DNA from: Bdellovibrio sp. KM01
Lineage (GTDB): Bacteria > Bdellovibrionota > Bdellovibrionia > Bdellovibrionales > Bdellovibrionaceae
Direction of reading: 5' to 3'
Assembly (NCBI RefSeq): GCF_013752535.1
Contig: NZ_CP058348.1
Coordinates: 2,914,001 to 2,978,000, forward strand
DNA length: 64,000 bases
Made by a program: the position numbers and the translations under genes. The notes under the pieces are model-generated. The model did no database searches, had not been told where the DNA came from, and worked only from the letters and a program-made list of their open reading frames with translations. This document shows, piece after piece, positions 1-9,473 of the stretch (position 1 is the stretch's first letter; the number at the start of each line of letters is the position of its first letter).

Positions 1-1443
1 TGATATCTTTAGAAGCCACTGCAGATTTGTCCATTGCCTCAAGCAAGTACTTCGTCGTCATCGCGCATTGAGCAGGGTTGTTACGAGCTACTACTGATTG
101 AAGATTTTGAACGTAGATTTTGCCAGCGGATTTCAAAGTGTTCGTGATTGGCGTCGCGCTGTAACCAGTCGTTGCCAACGAGTAGTTCACGGAACCCAAA
201 AGCTTAGCAACGTAAGAGTTAGAATCAGTTGCAACTGCCGCCAGGTTGATACCCAATTCACAGATCATTGCATCTGCCGTTGTGCTCTTAACGAAAGTTT
301 TGTCCAATTCAGATTGAGCAGAAGCTGCAGCTAGAGTCGTGTTCAACTCCAAAGCAGCTTGGCTTAGTTCGTTTTTACGAACCATCAAAGCATTCGTGTC
401 TCTAGAAACACCAGAGAATTTCACAGAGTAGTTACGAGCTACCAACATCTCTTTAGAGATCTTAGCAACTTGCTCGTCGCGACCTTTCGTCAAGAAACGG
501 TATTTTTGCTCAAGACGGATGTATTGGCATGTGTTTTCAAGAACTGCACGGCGAACCAATGGATCTTGGATCTTAGTGGAGTTTTCGTTCACGATTTTTT
601 CCATAGAACCGATAGCGCTTGTCAAAACTTGACCGCCCACGATGAATGGAATCGCTGCAGTACCACCCGTCATTGATGCTGCCATCAATGCATAGGGAGT
701 CAAACCGTTGATCATGTCGTTGATTGCCAACGCCACTTGACCACCGTTCATTTGTTGACGGCAGTTTTTGTTCATAAGGTCTGTGTTAGAGAATGAAGCT
801 GCCAAAGAGGAAGCTGCACGGATAGCGATATCCACGTTAGCTGTGATCTCTGGAACTTTTTCTTTAGGGATTTCTTCTTCAGCATGCAAGAAAGGTTGAA
901 GCTTTTCGATAGCGTCAGTGATTTTCTTGTTGTTGTCGATAACCGCTTGTTGGTTGATTTGGTTGCCAGCGCAAGAAGGAGAACTTACCGCTTGGTTCAA
1001 CGCATTTACAGCAGACAGGATGTCAGAGTAAGTTTTGTCTTCAGAGTTCGTAAATAGGTTACATTTGAAATCGTCAGCCACACCAACAGAGTCTTTAACG
1101 ATCACTGGAAGACCGTTGCCACCAGTACCGTTAGCTGTGCCTGGCAAACCTGGAACTGTGCCCGGTTGACCTGGTTGCCCTGGAGTACCTGGAACTGTCG
1201 GAAGACCTGTGCCTGGAGTTCCTGGAACTGGATTAATTTGGATTGGACCTGGAACGATGCCACCTGGTTGACCAGGGTTCGTGCCGATGCGTGGTTGAGT
1301 TGGGAATAGATCATCTACAGAAGAAGTTGTCGTTGTATTGATATCGATCGGAAAGAAACCTGAGTCGATACGTGCTGGTGCTGCGAAAGCCACCTTACAC
1401 TGAACAGCAGTGATAACTGCCAAGCCTATTCTACCCCACTTCA
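1..1443 (-). CDS. Secreted protein with Pro-Gly-rich segment (C-terminus off left edge)
   Basis: I do not recognise this family. The frame is open from the ATG at 1443 to the window edge, giving 481 visible residues. AAGGAG lies 5 bases before the ATG. The N-terminus has a signal peptide ending near VAFAAP. Residues about 55-110 are low complexity and rich in Pro and Gly, with collagen-like PGTPG and PGQPGQPG steps. The rest looks mainly helical and has scattered Cys (FKCNLF, SPSCAGN, NKNCRQQ, ENTCQYI, AMICELG), which suggests disulfides and a periplasmic or exported location. A Gly/Ala stretch (MTGGTAAIPFIVGGQ) could be a weak membrane segment. Export is well supported; function is unknown. 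Confidence 0.75.
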
Positions 1444-1602
1444 TAGGAACTCCTTTTTGTATTTGTCGTAACCCTAAAATGAACCTAGTACTGCCCCGTC
1501 GTGTACCATTTGGCGGCCATTTAAGGCACCGAATTGGTTCCAGGGGTTACGAATTTGTAGGCTTTTTAGTAAGGATGGTAAAAAGAATCAAACCTTAATT
1601 TA

Positions 1603-2439
1603 CTATTGCAAATAATTGAGGAACTTTTGACGGAGTTCACGATTGTTAACCTGAAAAAGATCGCCATGATGTCCATTGCGGACAATCCATAATTCCTTTG
1701 GATCACGCGCCGCTTCGTACATTTCGCGAGAGCTTTCAACCTCGATCACCGGATCATTTTCGCCATGAATTAAAAGCAGCGGAATGGGTGAAAACCGACC
1801 AATCGGCTCCGGCGATTGAGCATCACTTAAAAGCACATAACTCAGTGGCTGAAACAGCCAGGTCCAATAGGATCGACTTAAAACCCTTTTTCCCATCTTC
1901 TGATAGGAAGAAAAGCTACCCTCCACCACGATGTTACGAATCGCCTGATGGTCTTTAATTTTCATGGCCGTCTGCATGGCAATGATGCCACCCAAGCTTT
2001 GCCCATAAAAAATCAACGGCCGATTTTCTCGGTTGGCTTTCAACCAAGCCGCCGCAGCGACTCCCGCCTCCACCGTATTTTCCGGAGTCGGAGTGCCCGA
2101 ACTTTCACCATAACCCGGGTAATCAAAAATGAAGTAATTATACCCCTCGTTAGGCAGCCAATAGAACATCATGAAGTGTGAACTCAGATTTTCAGCATTT
2201 CCATGAAAGAACAAGATCGTGCCTTTGCTTTCTTTTTGTCGACTTGCAAAGTACCAACCATGAATGTCATCGCCTGAAGCCGTTTTGAAATGCACATCTT
2301 CATACTGCAAATTCAAACGGGCCGGATCATAGTACCTGCCTTGAGTAGGATAATATAAAAGAGACTGGCATCCGCACATAGCCAAAGCCAACGCAGTGAG
2401 GCTTAGAATTTTAAAGCACAGTCCTCTGATTTTCGTCAT
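1603..2439 (-). CDS. Alpha/beta hydrolase lipoprotein
   Basis: 278 residues from the chosen ATG, MTKIRGLC. A longer frame starts at 2475 but would put 12 residues before the signal peptide and run into the divergent gene. The N-terminus is a lipoprotein signal with lipobox LAMCGC. The core is an alpha/beta hydrolase: HGN oxyanion region (FFHGNAEN), nucleophile elbow YGQSLGG (Ser), acid in the HGENDPV segment, and the final His in NGHHGDL. This matches the BEM46/YfhR-like serine hydrolases. Likely anchored in the envelope facing the periplasm; substrate unknown. Its start codon is only 9 bases from that of corA on the other strand. Confidence 0.85.
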   Translation of the reverse strand: MTKIRGLCFKILSLTALALAMCGCQSLLYYPTQGRYYDPARLNLQYEDVHFKTASGDDIHGWYFASRQKESKGTILFFHGNAENLSSHFMMFYWLPNEGYNYFIFDYPGYGESSGTPTPENTVEAGVAAAAWLKANRENRPLIFYGQSLGGIIAMQTAMKIKDHQAIRNIVVEGSFSSYQKMGKRVLSRSYWTWLFQPLSYVLLSDAQSPEPIGRFSPIPLLLIHGENDPVIEVESSREMYEAARDPKELWIVRNGHHGDLFQVNNRELRQKFLNYLQ

Positions 2440-2448
2440 ACTTAAATC

Positions 2449-3381
2449 ATGAAACGCTTTGAACATGCCTGGCAAGATTATAAGTGGATCGATATCGAAG
2501 ACCCTAAGAAGGAAGACTTCGTAAACCTCGCAGAGGAATTAGAAATTCCCATGCAAGCGATTTCCACCTGCATGGATCCCGAACACTTGCCACGAGTGGA
2601 ATATCTTGACCATTGCACGATGATTATTTTACGCCACTTCGATAGTCGCGCACGCCCCGGCGCGGGAACTATTCAAGAGCTTTCGACGAAATTGGTTTTC
2701 TTTGTGGGGAAAAAGTATGTACTGACTTTGCACCGTACTCCCCTGCCATGCATTGAAGATAAAAAAGATAAAGTTCCCTTCGAGCAAATCACCATGTCTC
2801 AATTAATCGGACGCATTTTTGTTAAAGCCTTTCAAAGTTTTGAAGCGCCCCTGGATGAGTTGGTCGCCAAAATGGATGCAATTGAAGGCCGTATCTATGC
2901 CCTTCGCCGCAAAAGCATTTTGCGTGAGGGTTATCACGTGAAAAGACGCGCATCCGGATTTAAAAAGATTTTTAAATTCACCGAAACTGTGATCAACAGT
3001 CTGCAACAACACTCGCGCATTCATTCGCTGAACTATGATTTGGTTCGTGATCCCTTAGGACGTTTGATTTTTGATAGCGATAACATCGTCGAAGAAATCA
3101 CCGGTCTTTTGAATTTGCATCTGGCCTTGATGTCACAAAAAACCAATGAAGCTTCCTTTAAAACGAATGAGATCATGCGCATTCTGACCGTCGTTTCTAT
3201 TTTCTTCCTGCCTTTAAATTTCCTGGCGGGAGTTTACGGAATGAATTTCAAACATATGCCGGAACTGGATCACTATTATGGCTATTATACGGTCTTAGGT
3301 GCGATGGCTATTATCGCGATCGGAATCCTAGGCTGGGTATGGCACAAAGGCTGGCTTAGCAAGGACGACTTTAAACCTTAA
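2449..3381 (+). CDS. corA: CorA-family magnesium/cobalt transporter
   Basis: 310 residues, the usual length for CorA. The cytoplasmic N-terminal domain (about 1-245) begins with the typical W-IDIEDP segment. Two C-terminal membrane helices follow, and the first ends in the selectivity motif YGMNF (GMN). CorA proteins form pentameric inner-membrane Mg2+ channels. There is no Shine-Dalgarno sequence ahead of the ATG, and the divergent lipoprotein start lies 10 bases upstream, so the mRNA may be leaderless or start inside the neighbour. Family assignment is firm; ion preference is inferred. Confidence 0.93.
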   Translation: MKRFEHAWQDYKWIDIEDPKKEDFVNLAEELEIPMQAISTCMDPEHLPRVEYLDHCTMIILRHFDSRARPGAGTIQELSTKLVFFVGKKYVLTLHRTPLPCIEDKKDKVPFEQITMSQLIGRIFVKAFQSFEAPLDELVAKMDAIEGRIYALRRKSILREGYHVKRRASGFKKIFKFTETVINSLQQHSRIHSLNYDLVRDPLGRLIFDSDNIVEEITGLLNLHLALMSQKTNEASFKTNEIMRILTVVSIFFLPLNFLAGVYGMNFKHMPELDHYYGYYTVLGAMAIIAIGILGWVWHKGWLSKDDFKP

Positions 3382-3408
3382 AGATCGAACTAGTTTTTGC
3401 CAGAGTGT

Positions 3409-4224
3409 TTACGTTCTGGCGTGGGCTTGAATAAAGCTGTAATAAAAAACGGCATTAGGATCGTTGGCGACCGTGGCCATTTCTTCTTTCATGCCTTCGA
3501 CAACTTCTTTAGAAACACAGTGAGCCTTCACCAACTGATCACTCGCACTCAGTAACAACTCCGTCCAGTACTCGACGCAGTCTTTGCGCGCTTGCGGTTG
3601 ACGATTGTCTAAGAACCAAGTTTTCACTTCCGTTTGCACGTCATGAAACCCCAGCTGCATCAGGAAGTTTCCAAGTTTCGCCCCAACGAAAGGATCACCA
3701 TGCTGTTTCAGCTGATATTCATTGAAGGCCATCCAATACTTCCAAACATTCGGGGAGTACGGATCCAGGAAAAACGAAGCATTCATAACTTCGGTAATAT
3801 AAACCGGAGAGCCCGGACGAAGTACGCGCCGTACTTCTGACAAAGTACGAATTGGATCTGGTACGTGTTCCAAAATCCAACACAGAAATGCACCATCAAA
3901 AGAGTTCGCACCAAAAGACATCTTGGTGGCATCCATCTCTTTCATTTCAAAGCGCCCCGCCAAACCTGGCAAAGCTGCAAGACGATGACGTGCAGAGCTT
4001 AATTGATTGGTGCTAAGATCAATCCCCGTCAGATGCAGATCAGGAAAACGACGAAGAATGATTTCACTTTGCGCGCCAACACCACAACCGACTTCCAACA
4101 GCTGACTGACGCTGGATAAATTTACATTTTGATAGACAGTGTGCTCACCAAAGCGAGCTTGTTTGCGCAAACGCTCTTGTTCGTCTTTGCTGAATCCATG
4201 AAGATAAGGAAAATCGCCAGCCAT
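3409..4224 (-). CDS. Class I SAM-dependent methyltransferase
   Basis: 271 residues. Motif I is LLEVGCGVGAQ, followed by an acidic loop at TGIDLS. The motif IV-like segment is FDGAFLCWILEHV, and LRPGSPVYITEV forms motif V. This is the Methyltransf_11/25 fold used by small-molecule methyltransferases such as those for quinones or lipids. It lies 36 bases after the DUF429 gene on the same strand and may be the last gene of that operon. No substrate can be read from the sequence. Confidence 0.85.
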   Translation of the reverse strand: MAGDFPYLHGFSKDEQERLRKQARFGEHTVYQNVNLSSVSQLLEVGCGVGAQSEIILRRFPDLHLTGIDLSTNQLSSARHRLAALPGLAGRFEMKEMDATKMSFGANSFDGAFLCWILEHVPDPIRTLSEVRRVLRPGSPVYITEVMNASFFLDPYSPNVWKYWMAFNEYQLKQHGDPFVGAKLGNFLMQLGFHDVQTEVKTWFLDNRQPQARKDCVEYWTELLLSASDQLVKAHCVSKEVVEGMKEEMATVANDPNAVFYYSFIQAHART

Positions 4225-4260
4225 GTGCAGCCTCCTGATTCCAGAAGACTATAGCACAGA

Positions 4261-5244
4261 TTAAAATGAGTTCCACTTGATGGATGACACGGGGAATTCC
4301 ACCCAGTCTTCATTCAAGGGGAAACCCTCGGGACGTGGTTCCGTCAGCCCCTTAAAGCTTAAAAACGCCGTCAGGGCACAAATGAAGGACTCAAAAGCAT
4401 GATTGTTTTCGATCATTAATTTGACGTCCTGATCATATACGAACGCAATATTGTGGGTGCTCAAGGCATGCAGAATCGCGCGGCGACTTTCATCTCCACC
4501 AATCGCATGCTTGTGAAACAGGAGATGGCTTTTCATCACATGAAGTGAACGACCGATGCGCCATAACGACAGCTTCGGAAACACCTCGATGACTTTCATA
4601 TTCAATTTTTGTTTTAAAAACATCGCGCGCGCCAAAAGCGGCGCCATGTTCGCCCCCATCGCATGTTGCAAATGGAATGGCTCTTCGATTTCGGTCGACA
4701 AATACATTTCCACACAACGTTGCGTGTACGGAGTAAAAAGTTTGCGTGGCTTTTTCTTTTTGTGAAGCTTGCGCGTATAATCCCACATCCACTTGATATG
4801 CGGCTGATGATTGCAGGTTTCAATCTCACCGCAGCAGGGATTTCTTAACGTATTGGGCAGTTGAAACGGAACATCGAAAGCCAGCAAATCAATGCTGTTA
4901 TATTGTTCGATGATTTCATGAATTTTAAAGTCTGCAGAGTGCACTTCGTCGCTTTTAATTTTTTCAACCAGACGAGACAGAAAAACTTTATTGTGCTTGG
5001 GGTAATATTCAATAACCGACACGCAGGCTTTGTCCATTTTGCCACCGCCCAAAGAAACGCCGACAAAACGATGCACATCACCCGCATGATTTAAAGAAGC
5101 CAAAGGCGTCGTCTTAACAACAGACGAGCGAGGTTTAGCGGTTTTTTTCGCAACCTTCTTGCTCGTCTTTTTTTTGACGGCCTTACTCTTTACAGAGGGT
5201 TTACGGGCTTTGCGCCCATGACTTGGAACCCGGCTTTTTGGCAT
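4261..5244 (-). CDS. DUF429-family protein (predicted RNase H-like fold)
   Basis: 327 residues. The first ~45 are very basic (KKKTSKKVAKKTAK), a tail that could bind nucleic acid or anionic surfaces. The body from about residue 58 starts with a beta strand carrying small residues (FVGVSLGGGKMDKA) and contains DLLAFDVPFQLP, FTPYTQR and VIEVFPKLSLWRIG, matching DUF429. That family is predicted, not proven, to be a nuclease with an RNase H-like fold. Its start overlaps the end of the GHMP kinase gene by 55 bases, so the two are translationally close. Family moderately sure; role unknown. Confidence 0.7.
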   Translation of the reverse strand: MPKSRVPSHGRKARKPSVKSKAVKKKTSKKVAKKTAKPRSSVVKTTPLASLNHAGDVHRFVGVSLGGGKMDKACVSVIEYYPKHNKVFLSRLVEKIKSDEVHSADFKIHEIIEQYNSIDLLAFDVPFQLPNTLRNPCCGEIETCNHQPHIKWMWDYTRKLHKKKKPRKLFTPYTQRCVEMYLSTEIEEPFHLQHAMGANMAPLLARAMFLKQKLNMKVIEVFPKLSLWRIGRSLHVMKSHLLFHKHAIGGDESRRAILHALSTHNIAFVYDQDVKLMIENNHAFESFICALTAFLSFKGLTEPRPEGFPLNEDWVEFPVSSIKWNSF

Positions 5245-6182
5245 GCGTCTGCGACTCCTTTTTTATTCTCAGGAGGGCACCACACCAGCACGCAACCACC
5301 GCCCCCAGCTCCACAAATCTTAACAGCCTCGGCCCCATTCTGCAAAGAGAGTTCAGACAGACGGCGGATCTCAGGACTGGAAAACTCTGGAGCGAGTCTT
5401 ACACGGGCTTCGAATTCACGTTTAAATAAATTTCCGAGTTCATTCCAATTTCCGCTACGGACCGCATATTCGGTTTCAATCGCGATCACTTTCAGATCGC
5501 GCAATGCTTGAATTGTGCCAGGATCTTTTGCGACGGAATCCTTCATCACTTCAAAATTATTCAATCCAGAATGATGAGCTTTCCCCGTATAAATCAGCAT
5601 GAACTTTTCAGCCAATGGAGTTTTGGAAACATCCATCACTTCCTGCTGAATTCCATCGTATCCATAACGAAGGATATTCAATCCCCCCGAAGCCGCAGGA
5701 TAGTAATCCTGCGTTCCAGTTGGCGTATTTAAAATTTCAGCCTCGATATTGTGAGCCGAATGCACCATATGGTGAACATCACGAAACGGCTTATTGCAGA
5801 ATTGTGCAAAAGCTTTCATCAATCCAATCGTCAAACTGGAGCTACCACCCAGGCCACCGCCGACAGGGCTTTCCGAAGAAGTTTTTAAACTGAAACCCTT
5901 CGTCGGCATCCAATAGCGAAGCTGAGTTTGCAACAATATCATCTGCGGATCTGTATCGGCCAAAGCTTCCACCAAATTGGAGTACGCTTTGCGAACTTTC
6001 AAATCAGCGGATTCCAGGACTATCGTAGAGTCATCATGCGGCGTCAGTTCCACGTTGGTGTAAACGTCGATAGCAACATTCACTGTAGAGGCACCGTTGA
6101 TAAATAAATAAAGGGGCCACAAATCAAGAGTGCCCCCTGCCAAATCCACGCGTGTCGGTGATTTAACGATAATTTTCTGCAT
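5190..6182 (-). CDS. GHMP-family sugar kinase (HddA-like)
   Basis: 330 residues. GHMP kinase signatures are present: N-terminal SPTRVDLAGGTLDLWPLY, the ATP-binding loop SPVGGGLGGSSSL and the C-terminal KICGAGGGGCVLV. The closest described relatives are D-glycero-alpha-D-manno-heptose 7-phosphate kinases and related sugar kinases, which act in heptose or nucleotide-sugar supply for surface polysaccharide. The start codon overlaps the stop of the DUF4340 gene, so it belongs to the ABC/GldG operon, an unexpected partner. Kinase fold certain; sugar substrate inferred. Confidence 0.85.
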   Translation of the reverse strand: MQKIIVKSPTRVDLAGGTLDLWPLYLFINGASTVNVAIDVYTNVELTPHDDSTIVLESADLKVRKAYSNLVEALADTDPQMILLQTQLRYWMPTKGFSLKTSSESPVGGGLGGSSSLTIGLMKAFAQFCNKPFRDVHHMVHSAHNIEAEILNTPTGTQDYYPAASGGLNILRYGYDGIQQEVMDVSKTPLAEKFMLIYTGKAHHSGLNNFEVMKDSVAKDPGTIQALRDLKVIAIETEYAVRSGNWNELGNLFKREFEARVRLAPEFSSPEIRRLSELSLQNGAEAVKICGAGGGGCVLVWCPPENKKGVADACQKAGFQVMGAKPVNPL

Positions 6183-7165
6183 TACAAGCTGTCTTTCTCA
6201 TGGGCGAGTTGAGCGCCGGTTTGATCTTTACTATCTTGCTTCGGAGTGGCCCCCACTTTCAAGTCCTCAGTTTTAAGATCAATTAAATTATCCAGGGCCC
6301 CTGGTCCCATCAGCATCTGGAATCTCGGCTCTGAAACTGAGGCATAAATTCTTTTATCTGTTGCTTGCCCCACTTCCGCTTTCCATGCCTGCTCTCCCAG
6401 TTTTAAATTCAGGGTGAACAGTGGAGTTAGCGTCGGCATTTTGCCATCGACATAATTCGCAGCCCTTGCATCCGCGATATCACGGAAAAGCTGACGAACT
6501 TTTTGCTGATCAAGCTCCACCTTTTTTGAACCCGCATCCACCCACTTGCCTTCTTTCAAGGCGATTTCGACAATGCCGGATTTATTTTTTAAACGGAAAT
6601 ATTCAATGGAAGCCATTTTATGGCGCAGAAAACGGCGGTCACGAAATTCACCTACGGGCTTTTCCAGGCGGGTCGTCCAACTGTTGTTAACCACCAGGAC
6701 TCGATTTTCACCATCACGACGGGCAAAGGGATTGTTTTCAAAATTAGTTTTAGCGGAAATATGCAGAGTTGTCGATTGGCCCGCGGAGTTTGTGTACTTC
6801 ACAGATCCAGCTGGTTGATCAAGACCGAAGGACTTCCAATCGATACCGTCACCTTCCTTGACTACATCATAAACTTTTTCAGAGGACGTCATCTTGATCA
6901 AATCATCTGCAGAAGCATCGTCAGCACTGTCTTTTAAGGGCTGCTCAAGATTCCAGCCTTCCACCGAGCGTTTTAAAACAACGGATTCGCCGCCGCTTTT
7001 TAAGATTTCGATCGCGTCGATCTGATCGGTGTTCATTGTGAAAAGTTTGGCGCTGGCATTCTTTGATTCCTCAGCTTTTTTTTGCGCCAGAAAATCGTAC
7101 AAAGCATAACCACCGAACACCAAAAGACACATGACCAATATGCCGCGACCTTTGATCTTTTTCAC
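6182..7165 (-). CDS. DUF4340 membrane-anchored protein
   Basis: 327 residues with one N-terminal membrane anchor (ILVMCLLVFGGYALYDFL) and a periplasmic body of repeated beta-rich units (DAIEILKSGGESVVLKR, GWNLEQP, SVKYTNSAGQ) typical of DUF4340. In many bacteria this family follows a GldG-like gene and its ABC transporter. The start overlaps the end of the upstream GldG-like gene by 4 bases, so the two are very likely co-translated. Probably the periplasmic accessory of that ABC complex; its biochemical role is not established. Confidence 0.82.
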   Translation of the reverse strand: MKKIKGRGILVMCLLVFGGYALYDFLAQKKAEESKNASAKLFTMNTDQIDAIEILKSGGESVVLKRSVEGWNLEQPLKDSADDASADDLIKMTSSEKVYDVVKEGDGIDWKSFGLDQPAGSVKYTNSAGQSTTLHISAKTNFENNPFARRDGENRVLVVNNSWTTRLEKPVGEFRDRRFLRHKMASIEYFRLKNKSGIVEIALKEGKWVDAGSKKVELDQQKVRQLFRDIADARAANYVDGKMPTLTPLFTLNLKLGEQAWKAEVGQATDKRIYASVSEPRFQMLMGPGALDNLIDLKTEDLKVGATPKQDSKDQTGAQLAHEKDSL

Positions 7166-8697
7166 GCACTTCTCCTTCTGGAATAAAGAGTGATGCCCGC
7201 GCCCAAAAGCAGCAAAGGCAATGGAATTAAAAAGGCGAAAATGAACACTGCAAATTTAGTTTCCGTCAAAATCAACTGCGTTGCCTGCGGTTCTTTAGGA
7301 GAAATACTGATAAGGTTTTCCTCTTTTGCCAAAGACGCCAGGGAATTTAAAACCAGATCACGGTTCAAATTTTGATACAGCATTTGATTGGTCATGAAGT
7401 CCACGTCACCAGCGATGATCGCTGCAAACTTTTTAGCCTGGGGATCTGAATCCCATTGGCCGACAACTTGATCCACCAATGCAAAGCTTCCCACAGGGCC
7501 GTCTTCCTTCAGATTCATCGATTTGAAAGCCATGGATTTCGGACTTGTTCTGACCAATTCATCAATAGTCATACCTGGTGGCTCAACAACTTTTTTAAGC
7601 GCTTGAGGATGACGGAACAAGGTCACTTCGCTTTGGCCAAAGGCTTTGGTGATTTCATTCAGTGGAGAAAACACAGAGCCCATCACAGGTCCCTGATTTA
7701 TTCCTTGGCCCATCACCGTATCAACGATGTTGAACACATAGTTGTTACCAAGTTCAATACCCATTTTTCTGATCAGTTTATCCAGGTTCGCTGGGTTTTG
7801 TGATTCCAGGGCGATGAACAGGCTGCCACCGTTCTTTAAATAACCTTCCAACGCTTCCACTTCGTGAGCCAGGAAGTTTTGAATCGGTCCCGCAATCACG
7901 ATGACATCTGCATCGGCAGGAACTTTGGGTTCAGAGATCAGCGGCAACGGCTTTACGGTGTAGCGGTTACGCTCTAGCATCACCTTAAGGGCATTTAGCC
8001 CCAAACCTTCTTTGACTTCATCAAGGTTCGCTTCACCGTGACCTACGGTAAAGTAAATGGTTTTGTTTTTCTCGCGAGTTACTTTGACCAAAGAACTTGT
8101 GAATTCCTGCTCGTCAATTTTTTGCAGCAAGTTGCGACGGCCTTTGTATTCCACGAATGCGGTGCCGCTGCCTTTATCAACGCCGAAATCCTTGGCCAAA
8201 TCCGGTTGTTCGTTCACTTCAACGAAATTCAGCTGAATGCGCGGATTGATGTCCTGATACTTTTTGATCAGGTCGCGGAAGGAACGACGGTTCTCTTCGT
8301 TACCTTCAACACCTTTTTTATAGAAGAAATAAACTTTTAATTCTTCATCCAGATTTTTAACCAGCTTGATCGATTGCTCGGCCAAGGTATTTGACTGCGC
8401 TGTCGAGAAATCAAAAGTCAGATAATGTCTGACACCGATATAATTGACCACGGCCAGGACTGCCAGCATCAGGAGAATTAAAACTCCCATACTCATGCCC
8501 TCTTTCGTCGTTTTCATGGTCAGAAATTCTTTAAAGAAAGCGCGGTCTTTGACGATCCCCGCAATAAGGAAAAGAACAGCCATCCCTAAGGACAACCAGC
8601 AGAACGGAACCCACTCACCCAAAAGATAGCGAGTAATGGTCATGCAAACCAAAGAGATCCCCGCCATTAGAAATGAAATTTTACTAATTTTGCTCAT
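7162..8697 (-). CDS. GldG-like ABC transporter auxiliary protein
   Basis: 511 residues from MSKISKI. The frame extends to 8709, but GGAGAT lies 6 bases before the 8697 ATG and supports that start. The N-terminus carries three hydrophobic helices. The large extracytoplasmic domain has YFFYKKGVEGNEENR, YFTVGHGEANLD and VIVIAGP segments typical of GldG/ABC_transp_aux, and a last membrane helix lies at the C-terminus. In Bacteroidetes GldG works with GldA and GldF in gliding; homologues elsewhere have no proven role. It starts 2 bases after the permease stop. Note that predatory bdellovibrios glide, but a link here is only inference. Confidence 0.85.
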   Translation of the reverse strand: MSKISKISFLMAGISLVCMTITRYLLGEWVPFCWLSLGMAVLFLIAGIVKDRAFFKEFLTMKTTKEGMSMGVLILLMLAVLAVVNYIGVRHYLTFDFSTAQSNTLAEQSIKLVKNLDEELKVYFFYKKGVEGNEENRRSFRDLIKKYQDINPRIQLNFVEVNEQPDLAKDFGVDKGSGTAFVEYKGRRNLLQKIDEQEFTSSLVKVTREKNKTIYFTVGHGEANLDEVKEGLGLNALKVMLERNRYTVKPLPLISEPKVPADADVIVIAGPIQNFLAHEVEALEGYLKNGGSLFIALESQNPANLDKLIRKMGIELGNNYVFNIVDTVMGQGINQGPVMGSVFSPLNEITKAFGQSEVTLFRHPQALKKVVEPPGMTIDELVRTSPKSMAFKSMNLKEDGPVGSFALVDQVVGQWDSDPQAKKFAAIIAGDVDFMTNQMLYQNLNRDLVLNSLASLAKEENLISISPKEPQATQLILTETKFAVFIFAFLIPLPLLLLGAGITLYSRRRSA

Positions 8698-8699
8698 CA

Positions 8700-9473
8700 C
8701 TATCTCCAACGGGAAGATTCAACCACACGTTCAGCCAAAAAGCAGAACAACACAATCAGACTGCCAAAGAAAACCAATCCATTGGTGCGGATGGTTCCTT
8801 CAACCAGGCTCGACAAATGTGTGCTTAAGGAAACGTGTTCAAATATTTTTCGCGCAATTTCGCTATCCACAACTTCAGCACCAATACCGATAAACCAGAT
8901 CGATACATTCAAGATCACTGACATCACGTACGCAACCAGGCTGTTTTCAGTTAAAGCGGAGCAAAACAAATTCATCGCAGCGTAAACGCCACCGACGATA
9001 AAGATTCCCAGAAAAGCTACCAGCAAGGGGCCCCAGTTCAGTTTTGCCAAAGCCGCTGTTGCCAACGGATAAGTCAACGCCAAGAACACGATCCCCGCCA
9101 CAGCTCCCAAGGCGGCAAGGTATTTACCCAAGACAATCTGCAAAGAGGTCACGGGTGACGTCAAAAGCAAATCAAATGTGCGAAGCTTTTTTTCTTCAGC
9201 AAACAATTTCATCGTCAAAGCGGGTACCACGAATATCAATATCAAATTCAAGTAAGAAAGCTGACGCAAGAACACCCCGTAATGAATGTTCAATTGATTT
9301 GCCGGGATCCCCTGTTGCGCCACATAGTTCATCAAGAGCTGCGCAAAACCGTAAAGCTGCAATGGATAAATCCAGCTAAAGACCAAGCTTACTAAAAAGC
9401 AGATGATCCAATAGGTCGGGTTAAAATAAAAACCTTTCAATTCCTTTTTAAGGATGATCATTGAACCGTTCAT
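8700..9473 (-). CDS. ABC-2 type transporter permease (GldF-like)
   Basis: 257 residues with six hydrophobic segments and the typical ABC-2 start (IILKKELKGFYFNPTYWII). The internal stretch KLFAEEKKLRTFDLLLTSP is the conserved cytosolic coupling segment of GldF/NosY-type permeases. The start overlaps the stop of the ATPase gene (ATGA) and the stop is 2 bases from the GldG-like start. It should form the membrane part of the transporter with the products on either side. Substrate unknown. Confidence 0.87.
   Translation of the reverse strand: MNGSMIILKKELKGFYFNPTYWIICFLVSLVFSWIYPLQLYGFAQLLMNYVAQQGIPANQLNIHYGVFLRQLSYLNLILIFVVPALTMKLFAEEKKLRTFDLLLTSPVTSLQIVLGKYLAALGAVAGIVFLALTYPLATAALAKLNWGPLLVAFLGIFIVGGVYAAMNLFCSALTENSLVAYVMSVILNVSIWFIGIGAEVVDSEIARKIFEHVSLSTHLSSLVEGTIRTNGLVFFGSLIVLFCFLAERVVESSRWR

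Noticed and set aside
3399-3420. GCCAGA-N10-TCTGGC as a terminator between corA and the methyltransferase gene
   Set aside because: No T-tract after the stem on either strand; the Ts precede it.
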